Below are positions 19,574 to 28,676 of a stretch of DNA of 64,000 nt, in pieces (positions within the stretch are counted from its first letter, which is position 1; every line of letters begins with the position of its first letter). A model generated the notes under the pieces. It was not told the origin of the DNA. It did no database searches and saw only the letters and a program-made list of their open reading frames with translations. Where the stretch lies: NCBI RefSeq assembly GCF_001347015.1, contig NZ_CFGI01000004.1, positions 124,001-188,000 on the forward strand, written 5' to 3'. The stretch is from Streptococcus pneumoniae (GTDB lineage: Bacteria; Bacillota; Bacilli; Lactobacillales; Streptococcaceae). The position numbers were made by a program, and so were the translations under genes.

Positions 19574-21266
19574 GGAACTTCACCCCCAACATCTCATGAT
19601 TACTCTTACCAGCTGGCACCATTGGCAACACCTGTTCCTTACGAGAAATATCTACCTCGATTAGCATAGGAACATTCTCAGTAATGACTTCAAGGTCTTG
19701 AGCCAAGGTCTCAGGATTGTCAAACTTATAGTTTTTAATACCGTAAGCTTGTGCCATCAGTTGAAAATCAGGAAGAGTATCGAAGACTGACTCTGATGTT
19801 CTACCTTCATAGAAGGATTCCTGCCACTGGCGGACCATTCCAAGCGAGTGGTTGTTCAACATAACCACCTTGATTGGCACCTTGTAAATGTTCAAAATCG
19901 CCAATTCCTGGTTAGTCATTTGGAAACCGCCATCCCCAACAAACAAGACTACTTCCTTATCTGGGTTGGCAATTTTGGCACCAATTGCTGCTGGAATTCC
20001 AAATCCCATGGTTCCTAAACCACCTGAAGTCACTAACTGACGTTCATTTTGGTAGGGATAATACTGGGCTGTCCACATTTGGTGTTGACCAACGTCTGTT
20101 ACCACGATGGCATCTCCATTTGTCAATTCACCAATTCGTTCAATAACAGCTTGTGGCTGAACCACACGCTCTTTCTTGTCATAAGAACGAACACGGTTCT
20201 TGTCTTTCGTGACTTTCTCAATCCATTTCTCAGTATTGTTATGAACGGTTGGTTCCGCCAGCAACATTTGCAAGGCTTTCTTAGCATCTCCAACCACAGG
20301 AATATCTGCACTGATAATCTTGCCAATCTCGGCAGGGTCAATATCAATGTGGGCAACCTTGGCATTCTTAGCGAAAGTCTTAGGATTCCCCGTCAAGCGG
20401 TCATCGAAACGACAACCAATACTAATCATAAAGTCCGCTTCCGTCATGGCAATATTAGCTGCGAATGACCCGTGCATGCCTCCCATTCCAAGGAAGAGTG
20501 GATGACTCGTTGCAATCGTACCTTGCCCCAAAAGACTGGTTACCACTGGAATTTGATAGCGTTCTGCAAATTCATTTAATTCTGTAGCTGCTTCAGCATA
20601 ACTAATCCCACCACCGGCTAGCAAGACTGGTTTTTTAGCCTTGGATAATTGCTTCAGGATTTTCTTGATTTGCATATCATTTGGTTCAAGAGTCGGTTGA
20701 TAGCTTGGTAGGTTGACTTCTGGTGAATAGATGAAGTCTGTTTCTAAAGCAGATACGTCTTTAGGAAGGTCAATTACGACTGGCCCTGGGCGACCTGTAG
20801 TTGCGATATGGACAGCTTCCGTAATGATACGAGGAATATCTGCTGTCTCACGAACTTGATAATTGTACTTAGTGATTGGCATGGTAATTCCCACGATGTC
20901 TGCCTCCTGAAAGGCATCCTTCCCAATACCTGCTCGCGCCACCTGACCTGTAAAGACCAAAAGGGGAACACTGTCGCTCATGGCATCTGCAATCCCTGTA
21001 ATGGCATTTGTTGCTCCTGGCCCGCTAGTGACGACGGCAACACCCAACTTTCCAGTTGATTTGGCATAACCTTCAGCTTCATGCAAACAACCTTGTTCAT
21101 GGCGTCCTAGAATATGGCGAATACCTTTAAAATTATATATCGCATCATAAAAAGGCAAAACCGCACCACCAGGATAACCAAAGATGGTATCAATTCCTAA
21201 ATCACGAAGTGTTTCCAAAACTAGATCCGACCCCGTCTTAGGAGATTCTAAACTGATTTTCTCCAT
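19566..21266 (-). CDS. ilvB: Acetolactate synthase large (catalytic) subunit
   Basis: 566 aa ThDP enzyme that condenses pyruvate (or pyruvate and 2-oxobutyrate) in branched-chain amino-acid synthesis. The catalytic glutamate is in GRHEQGCLHEAEGYA (about residue 55), and the ThDP/magnesium motif GDGGFQMTNQELAIL is near 445. First gene of ilvB-ilvN-ilvC, with its own promoter and a CodY-like box. The GAAAGGGGAAC box supports the ATG at 21266. Confidence 0.97.
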   Translation of the reverse strand: MEKISLESPKTGSDLVLETLRDLGIDTIFGYPGGAVLPFYDAIYNFKGIRHILGRHEQGCLHEAEGYAKSTGKLGVAVVTSGPGATNAITGIADAMSDSVPLLVFTGQVARAGIGKDAFQEADIVGITMPITKYNYQVRETADIPRIITEAVHIATTGRPGPVVIDLPKDVSALETDFIYSPEVNLPSYQPTLEPNDMQIKKILKQLSKAKKPVLLAGGGISYAEAATELNEFAERYQIPVVTSLLGQGTIATSHPLFLGMGGMHGSFAANIAMTEADFMISIGCRFDDRLTGNPKTFAKNAKVAHIDIDPAEIGKIISADIPVVGDAKKALQMLLAEPTVHNNTEKWIEKVTKDKNRVRSYDKKERVVQPQAVIERIGELTNGDAIVVTDVGQHQMWTAQYYPYQNERQLVTSGGLGTMGFGIPAAIGAKIANPDKEVVLFVGDGGFQMTNQELAILNIYKVPIKVVMLNNHSLGMVRQWQESFYEGRTSESVFDTLPDFQLMAQAYGIKNYKFDNPETLAQDLEVITENVPMLIEVDISRKEQVLPMVPAGKSNHEMLGVKFHA

Positions 21267-21304
21267 TGTTCCCCTTTCTTTCCTCTTAAAAATAACTTGT
21301 TACT

Positions 21305-21359
21305 ATCATACCATTTTTTCAAGATTTTTCAAGAGAAAAGAAGAAATTTTCTGAATTTT
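21305..21359 (-). promoter_or_regulatory. ilvB promoter and CodY-like box
   Basis: Minus-strand TTGAAA (21327-21332), 16-base spacer and extended -10 TGGTATGAT (-10 hexamer at 21305-21310). AATTTTCTGAATTTT at 21345-21359 matches the CodY box at 13 of 15 positions. CodY control of ilv genes is known in related bacteria; here it is inferred. Confidence 0.6.
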
Positions 21360-21439
21360 CTATTTTAATGTTTATTTATGAATGTTATTTTTGTTTTTAT
21401 TAAAAAAGATACCGATTTCATTTACTAAAAAAGAAAAAA

Positions 21440-21457
21440 GAACCGATTTCTCAGTCC
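21440..21457 (-). terminator. Terminator of fakA
   Basis: Minus-strand GGACTGA-GAAA-TCGGTTC hairpin (two G-T pairs) followed by TTTTTT, ten bases after the fakA stop codon. Confidence 0.85.
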
Positions 21458-21467
21458 TTCATTAATC

Positions 21468-23135
21468 TTATTCCACACTAAATAGGTATGGATAAACAGG
21501 TTGTTGACCTTGGTGAATCTCGACTTCAACATCTTCGAATTCTTCTGCGATTTCTTGAGCAATTTCATTGGCAAGTTCTTCGCTTCCGTCTTCACCGACA
21601 TAGAAGGTTACGATCTCACTATCTTCATCCAACATATGTTTCAAGGTTTCTGTCAAGGTTTGGTGCATGTCAGGGTTTGACACAAGAATTTTCCCATCCA
21701 CCATACCTAGATTATCGTTTTCATGGATTTCTAAACCATCAATGGTTGTATCACGAACAGCTGTTGTAACGCTTCCGCTAACGACATCGCTAAGAGCAGC
21801 TGTCATACGCTCTTGGTTTTCTTCAATGGACTTGCTTGGATCAAAGGCAAGAAGACTTGTCAAACCTTGAGGAAGAGTACGAGCTTCCACCACTACTGCT
21901 GGTTGCTCCAAAACTTCTGCTGCAGATTGAGCTGCCATGAAGATATTTTTGTTGTTTGGCAGGAAGATGATGTTACGAGCATTGACCTGTTCAACAGCCT
22001 TGATAAAGTCTTCTGTTGAAGGGTTCATAGTTTGACCGCCTTCGATAACATAATCAACACCTTGAGAACGGAAGATATCTGCTAGACCTTTACCAGCCAC
22101 TACAGCAATCAAAGCATACTCTTTTTCTTCAGCAGGCTTGCTAACTTGAGCAGCTTCTTTTTCAACCTGTGCTTCGTGTTGGTTACGCATATTGTCAACT
22201 TTTACCTTGACCAAGCTACCATATTTGAGACCTTCTTGCATAACAAGTCCTGGATCTTCTGTATGGACATGAACTTTGACAATTTCATCATCATTAACAA
22301 CGAGGAGAGAATCCCCAAGCTCATTCAAGTAGTTACGGAATTCTTCGTAGTCAAAATCTTTAGCATAGGTTGGACCTTGCTTAAGAGCTACCATGATTTC
22401 AGTACAATAACCAAAGGTAATGTCCTCAGTCGCTACATGACCAGCCACAGACTTATGATGCTCTGCATTGATCATCTCACTCATGTTGGCAGGAGTCGCT
22501 ACAAAGTCCTCAGATGCAATATATTCGCCAGTAAGAGCTGAAAGGAAACCTTCGTAGATGAAGACCAATCCTTGACCACCTGAGTCCACAACGCCAACTT
22601 CCTTCAAGACTGGAAGCATGTCTGGCGTTTTAGCTAGAGCTGTTTTAGCACCTTCCAAGGCTGCACGCATGACTTCAACAGCGTCATCTGTTTGCTCAGC
22701 TTTTTTCTTAGCACCGATAGCAGCCCCACGAGAAACTGTCAAAATCGTTCCTTCAACTGGTTTCATAACTGCCTTATAAGCAACTTCCACACCTGATTGG
22801 AAAGCAAGGGCCAAGTCTTGACCTGTTAACTCGTCTTTATCCTTGATAGCTTGTGAAAATCCACGGAAAAGCTGAGACGTAATAACTCCTGAGTTCCCAC
22901 GCGCGCCCATCAAAAGACCTTTTGCAAGAATGCTCGCTACCTCGCCAACTGTAGAAGCTGGCTTATCTGCAACTTCTTTAGCACCATTTTCAATGGTCAT
23001 TCCCATGTTTGTTCCAGTATCTCCATCTGGAACGGGGAAGACGTTTAATGAATTGACATATTCAGCTTGCTTATTCAAGCGAGTTGACGCAGCCTGCACC
23101 ATTTCTTGAAATAAGCTAGTAGTAATTTTTGACAC
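21468..23135 (-). CDS. fakA: Fatty acid kinase catalytic subunit (DAK/YloV family)
   Basis: 555 aa. An N-terminal DhaL-type kinase domain (about 1-200) carries NVFPVPDGDTGTNM, whose aspartates bind magnesium and ATP; a middle and a C-terminal domain follow. FakA phosphorylates exogenous fatty acids bound to FakB, which are then used in phospholipid synthesis. FakB is not in this window. It follows an Asp23-family gene with a two-base gap, an arrangement conserved in Firmicutes (yloU-yloV). Functionally it is linked to the fab cluster further along. Confidence 0.93.
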   Translation of the reverse strand: MSKITTSLFQEMVQAASTRLNKQAEYVNSLNVFPVPDGDTGTNMGMTIENGAKEVADKPASTVGEVASILAKGLLMGARGNSGVITSQLFRGFSQAIKDKDELTGQDLALAFQSGVEVAYKAVMKPVEGTILTVSRGAAIGAKKKAEQTDDAVEVMRAALEGAKTALAKTPDMLPVLKEVGVVDSGGQGLVFIYEGFLSALTGEYIASEDFVATPANMSEMINAEHHKSVAGHVATEDITFGYCTEIMVALKQGPTYAKDFDYEEFRNYLNELGDSLLVVNDDEIVKVHVHTEDPGLVMQEGLKYGSLVKVKVDNMRNQHEAQVEKEAAQVSKPAEEKEYALIAVVAGKGLADIFRSQGVDYVIEGGQTMNPSTEDFIKAVEQVNARNIIFLPNNKNIFMAAQSAAEVLEQPAVVVEARTLPQGLTSLLAFDPSKSIEENQERMTAALSDVVSGSVTTAVRDTTIDGLEIHENDNLGMVDGKILVSNPDMHQTLTETLKHMLDEDSEIVTFYVGEDGSEELANEIAQEIAEEFEDVEVEIHQGQQPVYPYLFSVE

Positions 23136-23137
23136 GG

Positions 23138-23503
23138 TTATTCTCCTACAACTTTGATATTTTGAATGTAGACATTTACAGTCTGAGCAGTAATGCCAAG
23201 CTGGTTTTCCAAACTAAAACGAACACGCTCTTGAATGTTTTTTGACACTTCACTAATCTTTGTTCCGTAGCTCAACACGGTATATACATCAACTGCAATA
23301 CTGCCATCTTCGGCCGCCTTTACGACGACACCTTTGGAATAATTTTCCTTACCTAGAAGGGCTTGAAAATTATCTTTGAGGGCATTTTTACTAGCCATAC
23401 CGACCACACCAAAAATCTCAGTTGTTGCACCGCCTACGACAGTTGCAATCACTTCATCTGTTAGTTCGATTTGACCATCTTTTGTATTAATTTTTACAGT
23501 CAT
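23138..23503 (-). CDS. Asp23/Gls24 family envelope stress protein (YloU-like)
   Basis: 121 aa Asp23 (DUF322) protein with the typical VATVVGGATTEIFGVVGM opening. The stop is two bases before the fakA start, so the genes are one operon. The family is membrane-associated in staphylococci; its role with FakA is not established. A second paralogue lies at 30831-31220 between efp and nusB. Confidence 0.9.
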   Translation of the reverse strand: MTVKINTKDGQIELTDEVIATVVGGATTEIFGVVGMASKNALKDNFQALLGKENYSKGVVVKAAEDGSIAVDVYTVLSYGTKISEVSKNIQERVRFSLENQLGITAQTVNVYIQNIKVVGE

Positions 23504-23629
23504 CCTTTTTACCTCAACTAGTTGATACTCTATTTTATCATATTTCAGCCCAAGTGTAAAAGCAGAATACTGTATCAGCGGATATTTACTCTGCTTTTAA
23601 AATGATTTTTTCGCTATGACAAAAGAAAA

Positions 23630-23643
23630 AGACCCTGAGGTCT
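23630..23643 (-). terminator. Terminator of rpmB
   Basis: AGACC/GGTCT stem with a 4-base loop; the minus strand continues TTTTTCTTTT. It lies 15 bases after the rpmB stop codon. Confidence 0.75.
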
Positions 23644-23657
23644 CCTTACTTTTATTA

Positions 23658-23846
23658 TTAAACGCGTTCAACTTTACCTGATTTCAAAGCACGAGCTGAA
23701 GCCCAAACTTTTTTAGGTTTACCATCGATAAGAACAGTAACTTTTTGAAGGTTTGGTTTTACGGCACGTTTTGTTTGGTTCATCGCGTGTGAACGGTTGT
23801 TTCCTGATACAGTCTTACGACCTGTAAAGTAACATACTTTAGCCAT
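23658..23846 (-). CDS. rpmB: 50S ribosomal protein L28
   Basis: 62 aa, the normal length for bacterial L28, with the conserved start [20 protein letters not shown]. Monocistronic between its own terminator and an upstream gap. It has no CxxC zinc pairs, so it is the zinc-independent form. Confidence 0.97.
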   Translation of the reverse strand: MAKVCYFTGRKTVSGNNRSHAMNQTKRAVKPNLQKVTVLIDGKPKKVWASARALKSGKVERV

Positions 23847-23936
23847 TTGTGTTTTCCTCCTATTAGATCTAATATAGCGGATGTGCTAGCACCACATACC
23901 GTACTATGTTATCACACTTTCTTCATTTTTGCAAGG

Positions 23937-23965
23937 GAATTGGAAGATTTTTTTATTTATTTGTG
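23937..23965 (+). repeat. Direct repeat left of the IS relic
   Basis: GAATTGGAAGATTTTTT followed by TTTGTG; a near-identical copy stands at 24212-24235 at the end of the relic. The first copy has an extra TATTT. The pair may mark an insertion or deletion junction. Confidence 0.5.
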
Positions 23966-24030
23966 ATTCGAATGTGATAATGTCTTTAGTAAATCGAACG
24001 TGAAAATGTCCCATTTGGTAGAATAATCAT

Positions 24031-24240
24031 ATGAAAAGGATCCAACTGAATATGAATGAAACGAAAAAATATTTTGTGATAAAAGCTATAGACCAAAGAA
24101 AAAACAAAGAAACTAGCCTGTGTCGAACTTAATCTTTCTGAAAGACAAATCAATCGTCTGCTACTAGCCTATCAACAGAAAGGAAAAGAAGCCTTCAAAC
24201 ACGGAAACAGAGAATTGGAAGATTTTTTATTTGTGTCTTA
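24031..24240 (+). pseudogene. IS transposase N-terminal relic, frameshifted
   Basis: An ATG at 24031 opens MNETKKYFVIKAIDQRKN, then a stop at 24128-24130; in the next frame the series continues ELNLSERQINRLLLAYQQKG and KEAFKHGNR, a helix-turn-helix like the start of ISNCY/IS1202-type transposases. The catalytic part is missing. The relic is framed by short inverted copies GAAAATGTC (24002-24010) and GACATTTTC (24256-24264), probably the old IS ends. Confidence 0.6.
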
Positions 24241-24270
24241 AATCAGATTTTACGTGACATTTTCTGCTCT

Positions 24271-24766
24271 TCACATGTCATTGTTGATTAACAAAAAACC
24301 AGCATTGAAAATAAGTGTATAAAAATCATCTCTAACTGCTACTAAGGAGATGCCTGTAACGTCTAAGTACCACAGCTCATCTATCGGTTTTCTTACGATA
24401 ATATCCGAGTCTAAATACAGTACACGAACCTCACTTACATACTTAGGAATAAAATACCTAAAGAAGGTAGCGTAAGAAAGTCCCTCAAAGGGCAAACGAT
24501 AATCTTTCAGAATACTACTGTCAATCGGAAGATCATCATTAAAAATATAAAACTTCCGATTATCATAATGAACACACAGGGATTTTATTGTTGTTTCAAC
24601 TTTATTCATACTGAGCATTACTTGCTCCTAAGACAATCGCTTTTTTCTCTTCTTTCATTCTTTGTCTCATTTCTTTTTTATTCCCATCATATGTTTCTAC
24701 GTAACCATTATTTTCGCCCATTCGTTCGTAAAACCATACCGGTGGAGATTTTAGTTGAAGTCCCAT
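24271..24766 (-). pseudogene. Glycosyltransferase family 8 fragment, frameshifted
   Basis: The minus strand from an ATG at 24766 reads YERMGENNGYVETYDG then KKAIVLGASNAQY, then hits a stop; the next frame, starting near 24618, continues NKVETTIKSLCVHYDN, with the GT8 metal motif YLDSDIIV and then a stop at 24271. A full GT8 protein is about 270 residues or more, so the end is missing as well. The frameshift lies near 24600. The upstream half resembles a linker between domains in two-domain streptococcal glycosyltransferases. It is non-functional. Confidence 0.7.
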
Positions 24767-24788
24767 TACGGTTTACGATTTTCACATT

Positions 24789-25106
24789 ACGACACTGAGT
24801 TTTACGAATCGATTTTATTTGCCAAACGTAGTTAGTAAGGCAGTTAGCTAGGCTACCTACTTTCTGCTACAACGGAAAAATCCACGAATCAATATCATTC
24901 GCGGACTTTTACTAGTGAAGCGTTTAGGTAAGGCTATTTTTTACACCACGACACGGAGTTTGGCAAATCGATTCTATTGCCAAACGTAGTTAGTAAAGCA
25001 GTTAGCTAGGCCACTCACTACCCGTTACGACGGAAAGTTTTACGAATCGATACCATTCGTGGACTTTGCCTAGTGAAGCGTTTAGGTAAGCCGCCATAGC
25101 GCTTAC
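24789..25106. repeat. Tandem 159-bp repeat, two copies, hairpin-rich
   Basis: Copy one starts ACGACACTGAGTTT at 24789 and copy two ACGACACGGAGTTT at 24948. Both hold CCAAACGTAGTTAGTAA, CAGTTAGCTAGGC and TAGTGAAGCGTTTAGGTAAG. Copy two folds well: GTTTGGCAA/TTGCCAAAC is a perfect 9-bp stem with a 10-base loop. No coding capacity was seen. It lies between the broken glycosyltransferase and prfC. Confidence 0.75.
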
Positions 25107-25108
25107 CG

Positions 25109-25142
25109 TCAAATGACAGCAACTTTATGTTGCTAGTCATTT
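25109..25142. terminator. Hairpin after prfC
   Basis: AAATGACAGCAAC / GTTGCTAGTCATTT form a long stem with a small bulge, directly after the prfC stop codon. There is no T-run behind it on the minus strand, so termination is uncertain. Confidence 0.45.
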
Positions 25143-25150
25143 GTAACGAT

Positions 25151-26695
25151 TTACATCTTCTCCTCCAACTCTACATCTGGATACTTGTCCGCAAACCAGC
25201 GGAGGGCAAAGTCATTTTCAAAGAGGAAGACTGGTTGGTCAAAACGGTCTTTGGCCAAGATATTGCGACTTGATGACATCCGTTCATCTAGGTCCTCAGG
25301 CTTAATCCAACGAACAGTCTTTTTACCCATTGGGCTCATGACCACTTCCGCATTGTACTCGCCTTCCATACGGTGCTTAAAGACTTCAAACTGAAGTTGA
25401 CCAACAGCGCCCAGCATGTACTCGCCTGTTTGGTAATTCTTATAAAGCTGAATGGCACCTTCTTGCACCAATTGCTCAATCCCCTTGTGGAAGGTTTTTT
25501 GCTTCATGACATTCTTAGCAGAAACTTTCATGAAAATTTCAGGAGTAAAGGTTGGAAGCGGTTCAAACTCAAACTTGTTTTTTCCAACTGTCAAAGTGTC
25601 ACCAACCTGATAAGTACCGGTATCGTAAACCCCGATGATATCACCTGCCACGGCATTGGTCACATTCTCACGACTTTCAGCCATAAACTGAGTAACATTA
25701 GACAGCTTGGCGCCCTTACCAGTACGAGGAAGGTTGACACTCATGCCACGCTCAAATTCACCTGATACGATACGGACAAAGGCGATGCGGTCACGGTGAC
25801 GAGGATCCATGTTGGCTTGGATTTTAAAGACAAATCCTGAGAAATCCTTATCATGAGGATCCACAATTTCGCCATCTGTTTTCTTGTGACCATGTGGTTC
25901 TGGAGCAAACTTGAGGAAGGTTTCAAGGAAGGTCTGCACACCAAAGTTAGTAAGGGCTGAACCGAAGAAGACAGGTGTCAATTCTCCAGCCAGAATAGCT
26001 TCCTCTGAAAACTCATTCCCAGCTTCATTTAAAAGTTCAATATCATCCTTGACTTGCTCGTAGAAAGGATTGCTACCAAAAAGCTTATCCCCATCTTCTA
26101 AACTAGCAAAACGCTCATCCCCTTTATAGAGCTCCAAGCGTTGATTATAAAGGTCATACAAGCCCTCAAAGGCTTTCCCCATCCCGATAGGCCAGTTCAT
26201 CGGATAGCTCGCAATACCCAAGACTTCTTCCAATTCTTGCAAGAGGTCCAGTGGCTCACGACCGTCACGGTCCAGCTTATTCATAAAGGTAAAGACGGGA
26301 ATGCCACGGTGTTTGACAACTTCAAACAATTTCTTGGTTTGCGCCTCGATACCCTTGGCAGAGTCCACAACCATGACCGCAGCATCCACCGCCATCAAGG
26401 TACGATAGGTATCTTCTGAGAAGTCCTCGTGCCCTGGCGTATCGAGGATATTCACGCGTTTTCCGTCGTAGTCAAATTGCATAACAGATGAAGTCACCGA
26501 AATCCCACGTTGCTTCTCGATATCCATCCAGTCAGACTTGGCAAAAGTCCCTGTTTTCTTTCCTTTTACGGTACCAGCCTCACGAATCTCGCCTCCAAAG
26601 TAGAGCAACTGCTCAGTAATAGTAGTTTTCCCCGCGTCCGGGTGGGAGATGATGGCAAAGGTACGACGTTTCTTAATTTCTTCTTGAATATTCAT
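25151..26695 (-). CDS. prfC: Peptide chain release factor 3 (GTPase)
   Basis: 514 aa translational GTPase that removes RF1/RF2 from the ribosome after termination. The P-loop is SHPDAGKTT near residue 18, switch regions include [12 protein letters not shown] and [14 protein letters not shown], and the base-recognition motif is NKLDRDG. Length and motifs are normal. It is a single-gene unit, divergent from gatC, with a promoter at 26785-26813. Confidence 0.96.
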   Translation of the reverse strand: MNIQEEIKKRRTFAIISHPDAGKTTITEQLLYFGGEIREAGTVKGKKTGTFAKSDWMDIEKQRGISVTSSVMQFDYDGKRVNILDTPGHEDFSEDTYRTLMAVDAAVMVVDSAKGIEAQTKKLFEVVKHRGIPVFTFMNKLDRDGREPLDLLQELEEVLGIASYPMNWPIGMGKAFEGLYDLYNQRLELYKGDERFASLEDGDKLFGSNPFYEQVKDDIELLNEAGNEFSEEAILAGELTPVFFGSALTNFGVQTFLETFLKFAPEPHGHKKTDGEIVDPHDKDFSGFVFKIQANMDPRHRDRIAFVRIVSGEFERGMSVNLPRTGKGAKLSNVTQFMAESRENVTNAVAGDIIGVYDTGTYQVGDTLTVGKNKFEFEPLPTFTPEIFMKVSAKNVMKQKTFHKGIEQLVQEGAIQLYKNYQTGEYMLGAVGQLQFEVFKHRMEGEYNAEVVMSPMGKKTVRWIKPEDLDERMSSSRNILAKDRFDQPVFLFENDFALRWFADKYPDVELEEKM

Positions 26696-26784
26696 AAGTT
26701 CTCTTTCTTTGATTTTCTATTTTTCTTGTTTCAATAGCTAAGAATGATTTTTACATTGGATTTTACCATTCCTTTCAACACTCC

Positions 26785-26813
26785 ATTATATCGGATTTTA
26801 GCATTTTTTTCAA
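26785..26813 (-). promoter_or_regulatory. prfC promoter
   Basis: Minus-strand TTGAAA (26808-26813), 17-base spacer, TATAAT (26785-26790). Confidence 0.75.
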
Positions 26814-26861
26814 TTTCTATTTCTTTTCACTTCCCCCTCCCTTATTTATAGGAAAATATGG

Positions 26862-26867
26862 TAAAAT
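26862..26867 (+). promoter_or_regulatory. gatC promoter, extended -10
   Basis: TATGG followed by TAAAAT at 26862-26867, a TG-N extended -10, 40 bases before gatC. No clear -35 was seen. Confidence 0.5.
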
Positions 26868-26907
26868 AGAACAGACTAAAAATCATCATTTCACGAAAGG
26901 ATGCAAG

Positions 26908-27210
26908 ATGAAAATTACGCAAGAAGAGGTAACACACGTTGCCAATCTTTCAAAATTAAGATTCTCTGAAGAAGAAACTGCTGCCTTTGCGACTACCTTG
27001 TCTAAGATTGTTGACATGGTTGAGTTACTGGCCGAAGTTGACACAACTGGTGTTGCACCTACTACGACCATGGCTGACCGCAAGACCGTACTCCGCCCTG
27101 ATGTGGCCGAAGAAGGAACAGACCGTGATCGCTTGTTTAAAAACGTACCTGAAAAAGACAACTATTATATCAAGGTACCAGCTATCCTAGACGATGGAGG
27201 AGATGCCTAA
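26908..27210 (+). CDS. gatC: Asp/Glu-tRNA amidotransferase subunit C
   Basis: 100 aa small subunit of the GatCAB amidotransferase, which converts Glu-tRNAGln (and Asp-tRNAAsn) to the amide form. It wraps around GatA and stabilises it. The family opening [21 protein letters not shown] is present. Its stop codon overlaps gatA by one base; the three genes form an operon. Confidence 0.96.
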   Translation: MKITQEEVTHVANLSKLRFSEEETAAFATTLSKIVDMVELLAEVDTTGVAPTTTMADRKTVLRPDVAEEGTDRDRLFKNVPEKDNYYIKVPAILDDGGDA

Positions 27211-28676
27211 TGACTTTTAACAATAAAACCATTGAAGACTTGCACAATCTCCTTGTTTCTAAGGAAATTTCAGCAACAGAATTGACACAAGCTACGCTTG
27301 AAGATATCAAGTCTCGAGAGATAGCTATCAACGCTTTTGTTACCATCGCTGAGGAGCAAGCCCTTGCTCAAGCTAAGGCCATTGATGAAGCTGGAATTGA
27401 CGCTGATAATGTCCTTTCAGGAATTCCATTGGCTGTTAAGGATAACATCTCTACAGACAGTATTCTCACAACTGCTGCCTCAAAAATGCTCTACAACTAT
27501 GAGCCAATCTTTGATGCGACAGCCGTTTCCAATGCTAAAGCTAAGGGTATGATTGTTGTTGGAAAGACTAACATGGACGAGTTTGCCATGGGTGGATCAG
27601 GCGAGACTTCTCACTACGGTGCCACTAAAAACGCTTGGGACCACAGTAAGGTTCCTGGTGGCTCATCAAGTGGTTCTGCTGCAGCTGTAGCTTCTGGACA
27701 AGTCCGCTTGTCACTTGGTTCTGATACTGGTGGTTCTATCCGCCAACCTGCTGCCTTCAACGGGATTGTTGGTCTCAAACCAACCTACGGAACGGTTTCT
27801 CGATTCGGTCTCATTGCCTTTGGTAGCTCTCTAGACCAAATCGGACCTTTTGCTCCTACTGTTAAGGAAAATGCTCTCTTGCTCAACGCTATTGCCAGCG
27901 AAGATGCTAAAGACTCTACTTCTGCTCCTGTCCGAATCGCCGACTTTACTTCAAAAATCGGTCAAGACATCAAGGGCATGAAAATCGCTTTGCCTAAGGA
28001 ATACCTCGGTGAAGGAATTGACCCAGAGGTTAAGGAAACTATTCTTAATGCTGCTAAGCACTTTGAGAAACTTGGTGCTATCGTTGAAGAAGTCAGCCTT
28101 CCTCACTCTAAATACGGGGTTGCCGTCTACTACATCATTGCTTCATCTGAAGCTTCATCAAACTTGCAACGCTTTGACGGTATCCGTTACGGCTACCGCG
28201 CAGAAGATGCAACCAACCTTGATGAAATCTATGTAAACAGCCGTAGCCAAGGTTTCGGTGAAGAAGTGAAACGTCGTATCATGCTTGGTACATTCAGTCT
28301 TTCATCAGGTTACTATGACGCCTACTATAAGAAAGCTGGTCAGGTCCGTACCCTCATCATCCAAGATTTCGAAAAAGTCTTTGCGGATTACGATTTGATT
28401 TTGGGTCCAACTGCTCCAAGTGTTGCCTATGACTTGGACTCACTCAACCATGACCCAGTTGCCATGTACTTGGCTGACCTCTTGACCATTCCAGTCAACT
28501 TGGCAGGTCTTCCAGGGATTTCGATTCCTGCTGGATTCTCTCAAGGTCTACCTGTTGGTCTGCAATTGATTGGTCCTAAGTACTCTGAGGAAACCATTTA
28601 CCAAGCTGCTGCTGCTTTTGAAGCAACAACAGACTACCACAAACAACAACCCGTGATTTTTGGAGGTGATAACTAA
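27210..28676 (+). CDS. gatA: Asp/Glu-tRNA amidotransferase subunit A
   Basis: 488 aa amidase-signature subunit that releases ammonia from glutamine. The Ser-cisSer-Lys machinery is visible in [16 protein letters not shown] and [14 protein letters not shown], with the lysine in IPLAVKDNI. Start and stop each overlap a neighbour by one base (TAATG). Confidence 0.98.
   Translation: MTFNNKTIEDLHNLLVSKEISATELTQATLEDIKSREIAINAFVTIAEEQALAQAKAIDEAGIDADNVLSGIPLAVKDNISTDSILTTAASKMLYNYEPIFDATAVSNAKAKGMIVVGKTNMDEFAMGGSGETSHYGATKNAWDHSKVPGGSSSGSAAAVASGQVRLSLGSDTGGSIRQPAAFNGIVGLKPTYGTVSRFGLIAFGSSLDQIGPFAPTVKENALLLNAIASEDAKDSTSAPVRIADFTSKIGQDIKGMKIALPKEYLGEGIDPEVKETILNAAKHFEKLGAIVEEVSLPHSKYGVAVYYIIASSEASSNLQRFDGIRYGYRAEDATNLDEIYVNSRSQGFGEEVKRRIMLGTFSLSSGYYDAYYKKAGQVRTLIIQDFEKVFADYDLILGPTAPSVAYDLDSLNHDPVAMYLADLLTIPVNLAGLPGISIPAGFSQGLPVGLQLIGPKYSEETIYQAAAAFEATTDYHKQQPVIFGGDN

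Noticed and set aside
21267-21467. T-box or leader peptide before ilvB
   Set aside because: No T-box core and no run of branched-chain codons; only a promoter, a CodY-like box and the fakA terminator.
24789-25106. Tandem repeats considered as integron attC sites or CRISPR
   Set aside because: No integrase, no core-site pattern that holds in both copies, and no short repeats with unique spacers.
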